A stretch of 64,000 bases of DNA, taken from contig CANOHT010000007.1 in the NCBI GenBank assembly GCA_947565865.1, forward strand, positions 1-64,000, in the 5' to 3' direction. The notes beneath the pieces were generated by a model, which saw only the letters and a program-made list of their open reading frames with translations, did not search any database and was not told the origin of the DNA. Of this stretch, positions 1 to 8,271 are shown piece after piece. A program made the translations under genes and the position numbers. The stretch comes from an uncultured Clostridia bacterium (GTDB lineage Bacteria > Bacillota > Clostridia > Christensenellales > Aristaeellaceae). Each line of letters starts with the position of its first letter. Within the stretch, counting starts at the first letter, position 1.

Positions 1-55
1 GAGCATCTGCCTTACAAGCAGAGGGTCACAGGTTCGAGCCCTGTTGTTCCCACCA
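1..55 (+). tRNA. tRNA-Val (TAC), 5' end outside the window
   Basis: The window opens inside this tRNA. The anticodon loop CTTACAA carries anticodon TAC (codon GTA, valine). A T-arm with GGTTCGAGCC and a 3' end TTCCCACCA with encoded CCA follow. The 5' acceptor strand and most of the D arm lie before the window. It is the first of five closely spaced tRNAs, probably one transcript. Confidence 0.93.
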
Positions 56-65
56 TTACAAGGAT

Positions 66-142
66 GGCCCGGTAGCTCAGTTGGTTAGAGCGCCAGCCTG
101 TCACGTTGGAGGTCGAGGGTTCGAGCCCCTTCCGGGTCGCCA
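66..142 (+). tRNA. tRNA-Asp (GTC)
   Basis: A full cloverleaf. The acceptor GGCCCGG pairs with CCGGGTC, the anticodon loop CTGTCAC gives GTC (aspartate), and the T-loop is standard. CCA is encoded at 140-142. Ten bases separate it from the tRNA-Val end. Confidence 0.96.
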
Positions 143-148
143 TTATAC

Positions 149-221
149 GCCTTGGTAGCTCAGTCGGTAGAGCAGCAGACTGAAAATCTGCGTGTCGGTG
201 GTTCGATTCCGCCCCAAGGCA
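149..221 (+). tRNA. tRNA-Phe (GAA)
   Basis: The acceptor GCCTTGG pairs with CCAAGGC, and the anticodon loop CTGAAAA gives GAA (phenylalanine). The discriminator A221 is followed by CAT, so CCA is not encoded and must be added after transcription, unlike in its Val, Asp and Gly neighbours. Confidence 0.96.
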
Positions 222-226
222 CATGT

Positions 227-302
227 GCGGTAGTAGCTCAGTTGGTAGAGCGCCACCTTGCCAAGGTGGAGGTCGCGGGTCCGAGCCCCGTCTACCGCTC
301 CA
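227..302 (+). tRNA. tRNA-Gly (GCC)
   Basis: The acceptor GCGGTAG pairs with CTACCGC, and the anticodon loop TTGCCAA gives GCC (glycine). CCA is encoded at 300-302. Confidence 0.96.
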
Positions 303-309
303 ATTATTT

Positions 310-381
310 GGTGCCATCGCCAAGTGGTAAGGCAAAGGTCTGCAAAACCTTTATTCCCCGGTTCAAATCCGGGTGGCACCT
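310..381 (+). tRNA. tRNA-Cys (GCA)
   Basis: The acceptor GGTGCCA pairs with TGGCACC, and the anticodon loop CTGCAAA gives GCA (cysteine). The T-arm is CCCGG/CCGGG. The discriminator T381 is not followed by CCA. It is the last tRNA of the cluster and runs directly into a terminator. Confidence 0.95.
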
Positions 382-385
382 CTTC

Positions 386-428
386 ATCATCGCCTTGTGT
401 TCTGTATGAACCAGGCGATGATTTTTTG
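386..428 (+). terminator. Intrinsic terminator of the tRNA cluster
   Basis: ATCATCGCCT (386-395) pairs perfectly with AGGCGATGAT (413-422), and the stem is followed by a T tract. It ends the tRNA transcript. Nothing convincing is seen between here and the promoter at 683. Confidence 0.85.
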
Positions 429-682
429 TGTTGCAATCGTTTGAAGCACCACGCGAGCCATGCATATATGCAGAATTTTCGCCGCTTTTATGCAAAATGT
501 GAGTTCTCTCCATCTGCCAGCCTGACGCCAGCCTGCCCTTGCAAAAATAGAATAGGTTCTCGCATATTCATACATGTGTCATAATAGACGCCTCTGAATT
601 GTCATTATTTCCATCCCTTCCAAATAACGGGCGGGAAAACATAAAAAAAACGATCAAAATGGCGGAAAATCTTTCTTTTTGT

Positions 683-711
683 TTGAAAATTACTTGTTTT
701 TAATATATACT
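683..711 (+). promoter_or_regulatory. Sigma-A promoter of the carboxypeptidase/peptide-importer operon
   Basis: TTGAAA (683-688), 17-bp spacer, TATACT (706-711). Transcription should start near 718, so an ATG at 716 in the same frame cannot be the start of the first gene. This excludes the longest possible reading frame. Confidence 0.75.
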
Positions 712-745
712 ATCCATGTTGCTCATATCAGAAGGACCAGACGAT

Positions 746-2188
746 ATGGATTGCATTTTTAAACATCCTGTTCCTGGCGAAGAAAGGTGGAAACTGACGA
801 TGGATTTAGCTAATATCGTAAAGCGCATTCCTGATTATTCTTGCTTTCTGACCGTCGATGAGCTGGACAGCAGCACCGCACAGCTGGCCAAGGATTTTCC
901 CGACCGTGTCGAGGTAAGCTGCGTGGGCCATTCCCGGCAAGGCTCGCCTATTCAGCTGATCAAAATTGGCCACGGCTCCAAAAACGCTCTGGTTTTTGCA
1001 TGCCCCCATCCCAACGAGCCCATCGGTTCCCTGACGGTCGATTTTCTGACCCGTGAGCTTGCCTCCAACCCGCAGCTGGAGAAAGAGCTGGATTATACAT
1101 GGTATTTCATTAAGTGCATTGATATCGACGGCAGCCGCATGAACGAGGGATGGTTCAAGGGACCCTTTGGCATCACCAATTATATGCACCACTATTTCCG
1201 TCCCGCATTCCGTGATCAGGTGGAATGGACTTTCCCCGTGACGTATAAGAAGCTGCACTTCAACAGCCCCATTCCCGAAACCGAGGTGCTGATGGAGCTG
1301 ATTGACACCCTGCATCCCGAATTTATGTTTTCCCTGCACAACCTCGGTTTCGGGGGCGCCTATTGGTACATCAGCAAGGACATTCCTGAGCTGTATCCCA
1401 AGTTCTATGACATCACCAAGCAAATGGGCGTCCCCCGCAAGCTGGGTGAAGCCGAAACCCCCTATGCCGTATCCTTTGCCCCCGCGGTCTTCCAAATGAT
1501 GAAGGCGAAGGATTCCTACGATTATACGGAGCGCTTCACCAACCAGGATCCCGCCGCCAAGCGCGATTACGGCACCAGCAGCGATGAATACGCCAACCGT
1601 GACGGCAAGGACCGCACCACGACCTTCGTTTGCGAGCTGCCCTATTTCTACTCGGATAAAATCGACGACACCTCCTATACCGATCGCGACCGCAGCGATG
1701 TCATTCTGGAAAGCTGCGACATGAAAGAAAAGCTGGATGCGCAGACCCGCCAGGTTTACGACGCCGTTATCAGCCTGCTCAGCCCGGAGGACAACTATTT
1801 CCGCCGCGCGCTGGACGAAAAGCTGGGCGGCGCGGAAAGCATTCAGGCGCAGCGCGCATGGGCCAAATCTCCTCAATGCGCGGGGAAGGCCACCCAGGCG
1901 CAGATGTTTGACAACCTGTATGTCATGCGCTATTTCCGCTGCACCAACCTTTGCCTGCTCACCCGCGCCATCGCCTTTGAGCTTGACCGTGCCGCCCAGC
2001 GGCATTTCGATTCCGCCCAGATGGACGCGCTGAAAAAAGCGCACGCGGACGCTGAGGCGCTGTTGGATTCGGAGTGCGCCTACCTGGAAGAAAACATGAA
2101 TTATCAGATCACCCCCATCCGCAACCTGGTCACCGTGCAGGTCGTTTGCGGCCTGCTCACCGCCGAATATGTATCTTCACATTCGTGA
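746..2188 (+). CDS. M14-family zinc carboxypeptidase
   Basis: A predicted 480-residue zinc peptidase of the M14 (carboxypeptidase A/aspartoacylase-like) superfamily. The zinc-ligand motif HPNE places H88 and E91; H198 in SLHNLGFGG is the likely third ligand, and E297 in CELPYF is the likely catalytic glutamate. No signal peptide is visible, so it is probably cytoplasmic. The start was chosen because the mapped promoter excludes ATG 716 and GAAGGA lies 9 nt before ATG 746; ATG 800 (after AAAGGTGG) is an alternative. It is the first gene of an operon whose other five genes form a peptide ABC importer, which suggests it trims imported peptides or hydrolyses a particular amide-linked substrate. 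The substrate cannot be read from sequence. Confidence 0.82.
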   Translation: MDCIFKHPVPGEERWKLTMDLANIVKRIPDYSCFLTVDELDSSTAQLAKDFPDRVEVSCVGHSRQGSPIQLIKIGHGSKNALVFACPHPNEPIGSLTVDFLTRELASNPQLEKELDYTWYFIKCIDIDGSRMNEGWFKGPFGITNYMHHYFRPAFRDQVEWTFPVTYKKLHFNSPIPETEVLMELIDTLHPEFMFSLHNLGFGGAYWYISKDIPELYPKFYDITKQMGVPRKLGEAETPYAVSFAPAVFQMMKAKDSYDYTERFTNQDPAAKRDYGTSSDEYANRDGKDRTTTFVCELPYFYSDKIDDTSYTDRDRSDVILESCDMKEKLDAQTRQVYDAVISLLSPEDNYFRRALDEKLGGAESIQAQRAWAKSPQCAGKATQAQMFDNLYVMRYFRCTNLCLLTRAIAFELDRAAQRHFDSAQMDALKKAHADAEALLDSECAYLEENMNYQITPIRNLVTVQVVCGLLTAEYVSSHS

Positions 2189-2228
2189 AGTTGCATAGAA
2201 AACATTCTTATAGGAGAGGAAGGTACTT

Positions 2229-3776
2229 ATGGTAAAGAAAATTGTATCCCTGCTGCTCATGCTGTGCCTGGCCATCAGCGTCATGGCGCCCGCAGCATTG
2301 GCCGACGATGATAACGAAACCTTCATTGTCGCTATGTCGGAAGACCCCAAATGCTTCAACCCTGTCGCCCAGGCCGACGATCATGGCTGGCCCGTGTTCC
2401 AGAATATGTTCGACGGTCTGTTCCAGCTGAACTGGAACAACGAAATCGTGCCTAACCTGTGCGAAACCTACACCATCTCCGATGACGGCCTGACCTACAC
2501 CTTTAACCTGCGCAAGGGCGTCAAGTGGCATGACGGCGAGGCCTTCACCTCGGAGGACGTTGCCTTCACCTACGACATGATTATGAAGAACAGCGGCGTC
2601 ATCTCTCAGGAGCTTAACAACTCCGTGGCGGAAATGAGCTGCCCTGACGAAAACACCTTTGTCATGGTACTCAAGGCGCCCAACGCGCCCATTCTGGGAA
2701 CCCTGGCCTGGTACGGCAACTTCATCCTGCCCGAGCATCTGTACAAGGATGTGGAGGACTGGAAGACCTGCGCGGCCGCCACGACCAACCCCGTGGGCAC
2801 CGGCGCTTACAAGTTTGTCAGTTATGACCGCGGCATCAGCATCGTGCTGGAGAAAAACCCCGACTACCACCTGGGCGAACCCGATGTGGAGCGCCTGATC
2901 TTCCAGGTCATCCCCGACTCCGATACCGCCCTGCAGGCCTTCTTCAACGGCGAAATCGACATGCTCAAGCCGGTGCCCAATTCCCAGGTGCCCGCTCTGC
3001 TGCAGGATCCCCAGTACAAACTGGGCTATTCCAGCGCCGCCCGCCGTTATCAGATTGCCATGAACATGGAAAGCGAAAAGATGACCTGGGCAGTGCGCAA
3101 GGCCGTCGCCCTTTCCATCGACCGTGAGGAAATCTCCCGCAAGGGAACCAACGGCCTGATGCCCCCGGCCTATGGCTTCTATCCGCCTTACTGCGAGTGG
3201 GCTTTCAACGCGGACGCCGACATCGGCCAGCGTGATGTGGCGCAGGCCCGCAAGGTTCTGGAAGACGCCGGCTACACGGCGGACAGCAACGGCTACTACA
3301 TTGAAATCGAAATGCTGGTCTTCTCCAGCGGCTCTTACGCGGATTGCGGCAAGGTCATGCAGTCCAACCTGAAGGAAGCCGGCATCAACATGAAGCTGAC
3401 CGTGCTGGAGAGCGCCGCCTGGAACGACCGCGTGGTGAACGGCGATTTCGATATGGCCATGCTCAACGGCTATCAGGGCCCCGACCCCGACGCCATGTCC
3501 AAGCGCATTGGCACCGGCGGTATGGCCAACTACTCCCACTATTCCAATGCTGAAGTGGACGAGCTGCTTGAAAAGGCCCGCACCCTCACCAAGGACGAGG
3601 AGCGCGGCGCCTGCTATCGCCGGATCCAGGAGATCCAGGCGGAAGAGTTGCCCATCATCCCTGTTGTGGAAATGACCACCTACTACATTTGCAGAAGCAA
3701 TATTTCCGGCATTCCCTACATTGATCAGACCCCCGACGTCAGCGACAACAGCTACGCCAAGGTGGTCATCGACTAA
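2229..3776 (+). CDS. Peptide ABC transporter substrate-binding protein (family 5)
   Basis: An extracellular solute-binding protein of family 5 (DppA/OppA type), 515 residues. A signal peptide with a lysine-rich start, a hydrophobic core and APAALA precedes the mature DDDNE. There is no lipobox cysteine, so this looks like a signal-peptidase-I substrate and not the lipoprotein usual in monoderm Bacillota. The body has typical family features such as SEDVAFTYDM and VGTGAYKF. A Shine-Dalgarno GGAGAGGAAGG precedes the ATG. It captures di- or oligopeptides for the two permeases and two ATPases downstream. A strong hairpin after the gene may raise its expression relative to those genes. Confidence 0.9.
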   Translation: MVKKIVSLLLMLCLAISVMAPAALADDDNETFIVAMSEDPKCFNPVAQADDHGWPVFQNMFDGLFQLNWNNEIVPNLCETYTISDDGLTYTFNLRKGVKWHDGEAFTSEDVAFTYDMIMKNSGVISQELNNSVAEMSCPDENTFVMVLKAPNAPILGTLAWYGNFILPEHLYKDVEDWKTCAAATTNPVGTGAYKFVSYDRGISIVLEKNPDYHLGEPDVERLIFQVIPDSDTALQAFFNGEIDMLKPVPNSQVPALLQDPQYKLGYSSAARRYQIAMNMESEKMTWAVRKAVALSIDREEISRKGTNGLMPPAYGFYPPYCEWAFNADADIGQRDVAQARKVLEDAGYTADSNGYYIEIEMLVFSSGSYADCGKVMQSNLKEAGINMKLTVLESAAWNDRVVNGDFDMAMLNGYQGPDPDAMSKRIGTGGMANYSHYSNAEVDELLEKARTLTKDEERGACYRRIQEIQAEELPIIPVVEMTTYYICRSNISGIPYIDQTPDVSDNSYAKVVID

Positions 3777-3790
3777 GCCAGGCACCCCTT

Positions 3791-3827
3791 CACCAGACAG
3801 GCGCCGTCATCCAGCGTCTGTCTGGTG
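3791..3827 (+). promoter_or_regulatory. Intercistronic hairpin after the binding-protein gene
   Basis: Bases 3791-3804 pair with 3814-3827 in a 14-bp stem (one G-U pair) with a 9-nt loop, and no T tract follows. Such hairpins commonly stabilise the upstream mRNA or partly attenuate read-through, giving more binding protein than permease. Confidence 0.6.
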
Positions 3828-3854
3828 TTCATTACGGCATAAGGAGGCGGGGAG

Positions 3855-4820
3855 ATGCAGCGATATTTATTAAAAAAGATGGTCACAGCCTTTTTTATTG
3901 TATTCGTGGTCATCGTGCTGAACTTCGTGATTATCAATATGGCGCCGGGCGATCCTGTCCGAATTCTCGCCGGGGCGGATACGCTGACGGAGGAAGTCCT
4001 TGAATCCCTTACCATCGAGTTTGGTCTGGATCAGCCCTTTCATGTGCGCCTGTGGAAATACATTTCCAACCTTTTTCATGGAGACCTGGGCCAGTCCTTC
4101 GCGTACTCCCAGCCTGTCAGCGTGCTGATTGGCGAACGCTTCGGCAATTCTCTGCTGCTTTCCGGCACCAGCGCTATCCTGGCAGTCATTATCGGCTGCT
4201 GGCTTGGCCTGTACGCCGGAAAAAACCATGGCGGGCTTTTGGATAGGTTTTTTTCCAGCATCGCGTACCTTTTCAATTCCATGCCGTCCTTCTGGGTTGG
4301 CATGATGGGTATTTTGCTGTTTGCGACCAATCTCAAGTGGCTTCCCACGCAGGGCATGTACAATCTGCGGGCAGGCTACACCGGTGCTGCGCATGTGCTG
4401 GATGTTCTGAAGCACATGGTTCTCCCCTGTTCCGCTTTGATCGCGATTCAGATTCCCAGCTATTTTCGTATCACCAAAACCTCGGTCATGCAGGTGATGG
4501 CGGACGATTACATCATGACCTTCCGCGTAACGGGCATGAGCGAGAAAAAGATTTTCCGCAAATACATTCTGAAAAACGCCATTTTGCCGGTGCTGACCGT
4601 CTTCGGCATCAACCTGGCTTACGTCGTGTCCGGCTCCACGCTGATAGAAATCGTATTCTCCTGGCCCGGTATCGGCTCCATGATGTATCGCGCGATTATG
4701 GTGCGGGATTACAACGTACTGATGGGGATTTATTTGATCCTGGCCCTTGCGGTGGCGGGCATGATGATCCTGGTGGATCTCGTCTATGCCTGGCTGGATC
4801 CTCGTATCCGCTATACCTGA
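3855..4820 (+). CDS. Peptide ABC transporter permease (DppB/OppB type)
   Basis: A 321-residue polytopic membrane protein of the DppB/OppB family. It has an N-terminal transmembrane segment followed by the NMAPGDPV stretch typical of DppB, several further membrane helices, and the cytoplasmic EAA-type loop (around VTGMSEKKIFRKYIL) that contacts the ATPases. The ribosome site GGAGGCGGGG lies just before the ATG. It forms the transmembrane pore with the next gene product. Confidence 0.92.
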   Translation: MQRYLLKKMVTAFFIVFVVIVLNFVIINMAPGDPVRILAGADTLTEEVLESLTIEFGLDQPFHVRLWKYISNLFHGDLGQSFAYSQPVSVLIGERFGNSLLLSGTSAILAVIIGCWLGLYAGKNHGGLLDRFFSSIAYLFNSMPSFWVGMMGILLFATNLKWLPTQGMYNLRAGYTGAAHVLDVLKHMVLPCSALIAIQIPSYFRITKTSVMQVMADDYIMTFRVTGMSEKKIFRKYILKNAILPVLTVFGINLAYVVSGSTLIEIVFSWPGIGSMMYRAIMVRDYNVLMGIYLILALAVAGMMILVDLVYAWLDPRIRYT

Positions 4821-4835
4821 CGGGAGGAACAAAGA

Positions 4836-5690
4836 ATGGGAAAAAAATTACGCAAAATGGCAAAGCGCCTGGGCTCTTTATGGCGCGCCAGCCGGCAGCT
4901 TCAGGCAGGTCTGCTCTTATTCCTGATCGTCCTGCTTATCGCGATTTTCGCCGGCGTTCTCTCTCCCTATGACCCGTATTTCCTCAGTGAGGATTTGCTG
5001 GTTGCGCCCGGCAGCGAGAACCATCCGCTGGGAACAAACCAAATGGGCTGCGATATCCTCAGCATGATCCTGCACGGAAGCCGCGCAAGTCTGGCCATCG
5101 GTATTGTATCCGCGCTGATTTCCGGCATTATCGGCACATTGCTGGGCGCCTTCGCCGGGTATTACGGCGGCAAGCTGGATAAAGTCACCTCAGAAATCAT
5201 CAACATTTTCCTGATGATTCCATCGTTTTTCCTGGTGCTGATTATCGTTTCCATCTTTGGCAGCAACATGTTCAACGTCATGCTGGTCATCGGTCTGACC
5301 TCATGGCCTTCCAACGCCCGGATGATGCGCGTACAGGCCATGAGCCTCAAGGAGCGCACCTTTATCAAAAGCGCCGTGGTGATGGGCGAAAGCCGCATCC
5401 GCATCCTGTTCAAGTACATCATTCCCAACGGGCTGTTCCCCGTCATCGCCAATACCACCATGGGCGTCGCCAAGGCCATCCTAACCGAAGCCAGCCTTTC
5501 CTTCTTAGGCCTCGGTGATCCCAACATTGTCAGTTGGGGACAGATGGTCTTTGATGGAAAAGCGTATCTGCAAACCGGGTGGTGGATTTCCACCCTTCCG
5601 GGTTTGTCCATCATGCTGATTGTCATCATTTTCTATATGATCGGCGACGGCTTGAATTACGCGCTCAGTCCGCGCCTGAAAAAGCTGTAA
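4836..5690 (+). CDS. Peptide ABC transporter permease (DppC/OppC type)
   Basis: A 284-residue second permease. It shows the DppC hallmarks: an N-terminal membrane anchor, the periplasmic-side HPLGTNQMGCDILS motif (commonly HxLGTDxxGRD), and an EAA loop containing GESRIRILFKYIIP. It lies 15 nt after the first permease and uses GGGAGGA as its ribosome site. It pairs with the DppB-like protein. Confidence 0.92.
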   Translation: MGKKLRKMAKRLGSLWRASRQLQAGLLLFLIVLLIAIFAGVLSPYDPYFLSEDLLVAPGSENHPLGTNQMGCDILSMILHGSRASLAIGIVSALISGIIGTLLGAFAGYYGGKLDKVTSEIINIFLMIPSFFLVLIIVSIFGSNMFNVMLVIGLTSWPSNARMMRVQAMSLKERTFIKSAVVMGESRIRILFKYIIPNGLFPVIANTTMGVAKAILTEASLSFLGLGDPNIVSWGQMVFDGKAYLQTGWWISTLPGLSIMLIVIIFYMIGDGLNYALSPRLKKL

Positions 5691-5706
5691 GAAGGAGGGA
5701 AACCAA

Positions 5707-6684
5707 TTGTTGCTTGAATTGCAGGATCTGTGCGTAACCTACCGCACAGGCAAAAAAGACCTGAAGGCAGTGGATCACGTTTCCTTCGGCATCGAGCGCG
5801 GCGACACGTTAGGCATCATCGGCGAGAGCGGCTCGGGAAAGTCCACTCTTGTGATGGCCATGCTTCGGCAGCTGGATCCGCGCTTTGCCAAAATTTCCGG
5901 CAGCATTCACTTCAAAGGGCAGGAACTGACGGCGCTGTCCAACGATGAGTTCAAGCGTCTTTTATGGAAGCAGATCGCCATCGTCTTTCAGAAATCCATG
6001 AACAGCCTGAGTCCCGTCCATCGCATCGGCAGCCAGTTTGAGGACATCTACCGTGCCCATCAGCCCCACGCATCCAAGAGCGAAATTCACAGCCGCGCTC
6101 TTGAGCTTTTCGCGCTGGTCAACCTGCCGGAGCGGATTTATCATCTGTATCCTCACGAGCTTTCCGGCGGCATGATGCAGCGGCTGTCCATCGTTTTAAG
6201 CCTGATGTTCCATCCCGACCTACTGATTATGGATGAAGCCACCACGGCGCTTGACGTCGTTACCCAGGGCCAGATTCTTCGGGAAATCATGAAGCTGGAG
6301 CAAGGCATGAACCTGACCCGCATCATGATTACCCATGATCTTTCTGTCGTTACAAGTTCCTGCCGCAAAATCATGGTGCTTTACGCAGGCTGTATGATGG
6401 AGTTCGGCAGCGTCGAGCAGGTCATCAAGAATCATCTTCATCCTTATACGGAGGGCCTCATTCGCTCCTTCCCTTCCCTGTATGGTGAGAAGCAGGCGCT
6501 CAGGGGAATCTCTGGTACGCTGCCGGATCTGACGAATCCTCCCGTCGGATGCGTGTTCGCGCCGCGGTGTCCCTACGCCACAGCACAATGTCGGGAACAG
6601 CGGCCCGTCATGACCGAATATGCTCCAGGACATTTTGCCGCTTGCCATCGCTATTCGCGTGAAGAGGTGAAGCAACATGCGTAA
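5707..6684 (+). CDS. Peptide ABC transporter ATP-binding protein (DppD/OppD type)
   Basis: A 325-residue ATPase. It has Walker A GESGSGKST, signature LSGGMMQR, Walker B LLIMDEATTALD and H-loop ITHDLS. The C-terminal extension carries the cysteine-rich motif FAPRCPYATAQC and a final CH, typical of OppD/DppD proteins and proposed in that family to bind an iron-sulfur cluster. Translation starts at TTG 5707, behind a strong AAGGAGGG. It partners with the DppF-like ATPase, whose start overlaps its end by 8 nt. Confidence 0.92.
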   Translation: MLLELQDLCVTYRTGKKDLKAVDHVSFGIERGDTLGIIGESGSGKSTLVMAMLRQLDPRFAKISGSIHFKGQELTALSNDEFKRLLWKQIAIVFQKSMNSLSPVHRIGSQFEDIYRAHQPHASKSEIHSRALELFALVNLPERIYHLYPHELSGGMMQRLSIVLSLMFHPDLLIMDEATTALDVVTQGQILREIMKLEQGMNLTRIMITHDLSVVTSSCRKIMVLYAGCMMEFGSVEQVIKNHLHPYTEGLIRSFPSLYGEKQALRGISGTLPDLTNPPVGCVFAPRCPYATAQCREQRPVMTEYAPGHFAACHRYSREEVKQHA

Positions 6685-7708
6685 GCACAACGATCTTTCC
6701 AGTCTGTTCGATATGGAAAAACCAATGCTGAAAGTCCGCGACCTGAAAAAGCTTTATCCGCAGAAGAATCAAAATCTGCTGAAATTCTATCAGCATAAAA
6801 ATGTTCATGCTGTGGACGGCGTGAGCTTTACGCTGCATGAAAAAGAGATTTTCGGCATCATTGGTGAAAGCGGCTGCGGCAAGTCCACGCTGGGACGTCT
6901 GCTGATTCGCCTTGAAGAACCCACCAGCGGTGAAATTGAGTTTTATGGCGTATCATCCAAGAAATTGCTTGCCAATAACCCCGAGCAATTCCATTGCCTG
7001 GTGCAGTCCGTCTTCCAGAATCCCTTTGATACCTTTACGCCCAATGATACCATCGGCACAATTATGGAGAGGCCCCTGAAGCTCCACAACATCGGCGCGT
7101 CGGACGAAGAGCGCCGCGAAATCTGCGTTGCCGCGCTCACCGAGGGTGGCCTGACGCCGGTCGAATCCTTCCTGGAGCGTTATCCCCATGAGTTATCCGG
7201 CGGCCAGCTGCAGCGGATTTCCATCCTGCGCAGCATGCTCTTAAAGCCGAAATTCCTTGTGGTTGACGAGCCGGTTTCCATGCTGGACGTCTCTGTCCGC
7301 GCCGATATCATCAACATGCTTTTAAAACTGGTCGAAACGCATAACACCAGCATCCTGTTCATCAGCCATGATATTTCCATCATTCGCTATGTTTCCACCA
7401 GGGTTGCGGTCATGTACCTGGGCAATATTGTAGAGATGGGTGAAACCGACACCATCATCCACAACCCCAAGCATCCCTACACCCAGGCGCTGATTTCCAA
7501 CTGCGCCTCGATTGATCTGGATGAAAAGCGCGAGCCGATCCGCATTGAGGGCGAGCCGCCTTCCCCCATTGATCCAAAGCCCTGCTGTCCCTTTGTGGGG
7601 CGCTGCTTCTGCGCGCAAGAAGTATGCCAGTGTAAGAAACCCGCTCTCCGCAAGCTCGCGGATGGACGCATGGTCGCCTGTCATTTGGTACCCGAAGATG
7701 CCCAATAA
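6677..7708 (+). CDS. Peptide ABC transporter ATP-binding protein (DppF/OppF type)
   Basis: A 343-residue second ATPase with Walker A GESGCGKST, signature LSGGQLQR, Walker B FLVVDEPVSMLD and H-loop ISHDIS. Its C-terminus has CCPFVGRCFCAQEVCQC followed by CH, the DppF cysteine pattern. The 8-nt overlap with the upstream gene implies translational coupling. It is the last gene of the importer operon and is followed by an intrinsic terminator. Confidence 0.92.
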   Translation: MRKHNDLSSLFDMEKPMLKVRDLKKLYPQKNQNLLKFYQHKNVHAVDGVSFTLHEKEIFGIIGESGCGKSTLGRLLIRLEEPTSGEIEFYGVSSKKLLANNPEQFHCLVQSVFQNPFDTFTPNDTIGTIMERPLKLHNIGASDEERREICVAALTEGGLTPVESFLERYPHELSGGQLQRISILRSMLLKPKFLVVDEPVSMLDVSVRADIINMLLKLVETHNTSILFISHDISIIRYVSTRVAVMYLGNIVEMGETDTIIHNPKHPYTQALISNCASIDLDEKREPIRIEGEPPSPIDPKPCCPFVGRCFCAQEVCQCKKPALRKLADGRMVACHLVPEDAQ

Positions 7709-7711
7709 GCA

Positions 7712-7752
7712 AAAATCCTCGTTGGCTTTCAATGGCTGACGAGGACTTTTTT
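7712..7752 (+). terminator. Intrinsic terminator of the peptide-importer operon
   Basis: TCCTCGT (7716-7722) pairs with ACGAGGA (7739-7745), and a C plus six Ts follow. It closes the six-gene operon. Confidence 0.85.
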
Positions 7753-7766
7753 GTTCAAGGGTGATG

Positions 7767-7790
7767 TCATCAGGCGCCCTCTTCAAAGTT
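7767..7790 (+). repeat. Left 24-bp direct repeat flanking the inverted-repeat element
   Basis: A 24-bp sequence beginning TCATCAGGCG and ending CTTCAAAGTT. It recurs at 7946-7969 with one difference (C7777 against T7956). The two copies sit exactly outside the inverted termini of the element between them, like a target duplication but unusually long. Confidence 0.8.
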
Positions 7791-7945
7791 TGTAGGTTTC
7801 ACCTCACATATTGGACAGAGAAAGACGCGAGCATCTGGCTGGGAGAAAGCCAGGCAAGGGGACGCATAGGGCGGGAGCTGCACTGGCTTTCCCCTAAAGA
7901 GTGGCTTACCGTCTACCGTGTCCAATATGTTTGACAAACCTACAC
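7791..7945. mobile_element. Small non-coding element with terminal inverted repeats (MITE-like)
   Basis: The left end has TGTAGGTTT (7791-7799) and CATATTGGACA (7807-7817). Their exact reverse complements are TGTCCAATATG (7919-7929) and AAACCTACA (7936-7944). Each terminus thus has two perfectly inverted blocks (9 and 11 bp) separated by 6-7 unmatched bases. The interior has no credible reading frame but contains a hairpin (CTGGCT 7835-7840 with AGCCAG 7848-7853). The whole is bracketed by 24-bp direct repeats. It looks like a non-autonomous transposable element; a large RNA stem-loop is the alternative. No other copy was noticed in the window. Confidence 0.6.
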
Positions 7946-7969
7946 TCATCAGGCGTCCTCTTCAAAGTT
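7946..7969 (+). repeat. Right 24-bp direct repeat flanking the inverted-repeat element
   Basis: The second copy of the 24-bp direct repeat (23 of 24 bases identical). It ends five bases before the -35 box of the rny-region promoter, so the element inserted next to, but not into, that promoter. Confidence 0.8.
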
Positions 7970-7973
7970 GCCC

Positions 7974-8002
7974 TTGACAGATCATCTGGTTGTCATTATA
8001 AT
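7974..8002 (+). promoter_or_regulatory. Perfect consensus sigma-A promoter before the rny leader
   Basis: TTGACA (7974-7979), 17-bp spacer, TATAAT (7997-8002): both hexamers and the spacing match the consensus exactly. The predicted start is near 8009, leaving a leader of about 350 nt before the rny start codon. Confidence 0.85.
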
Positions 8003-8080
8003 AAGAAGTGATCGGCTGTGAACGGGCCTGATGGCTCGTCGCGCTGTTTTCAGATAAACCTCCCTGTTTGTTTGTATCAT

Positions 8081-8120
8081 CGCGCAGGCGTCTCTCAGAC
8101 GGCCTCCGCGCGTATTTTTT
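8081..8120 (+). terminator. First terminator-like hairpin in the rny leader
   Basis: An interrupted GC-rich stem: CGCGC, AGGC and GTCT on the left pair with AGAC, GCCT and GCGCG on the right. TATTTTTT follows. It would release an RNA of about 110 nt. Confidence 0.6.
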
Positions 8121-8271
8121 CGAGATTATCTCCCAATTAAGGGGATAGTTTGCCCACGGCGATGCCGCTCGCTCCGTTGTTTTTTGGCAAGAGCGCAGGA
8201 ACCTGGGTTTGCGGCGGCTTTGTCCGCCGGGCGGAAAGCATGCTGAGGGGCCTTCGGAAAGCAGTGTACAG

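Noticed and set aside
716..745. ATG 716 as start of the M14 peptidase
   Set aside because: It lies between the -10 box and the expected transcription start, so it would not be in a translatable position on the mRNA.
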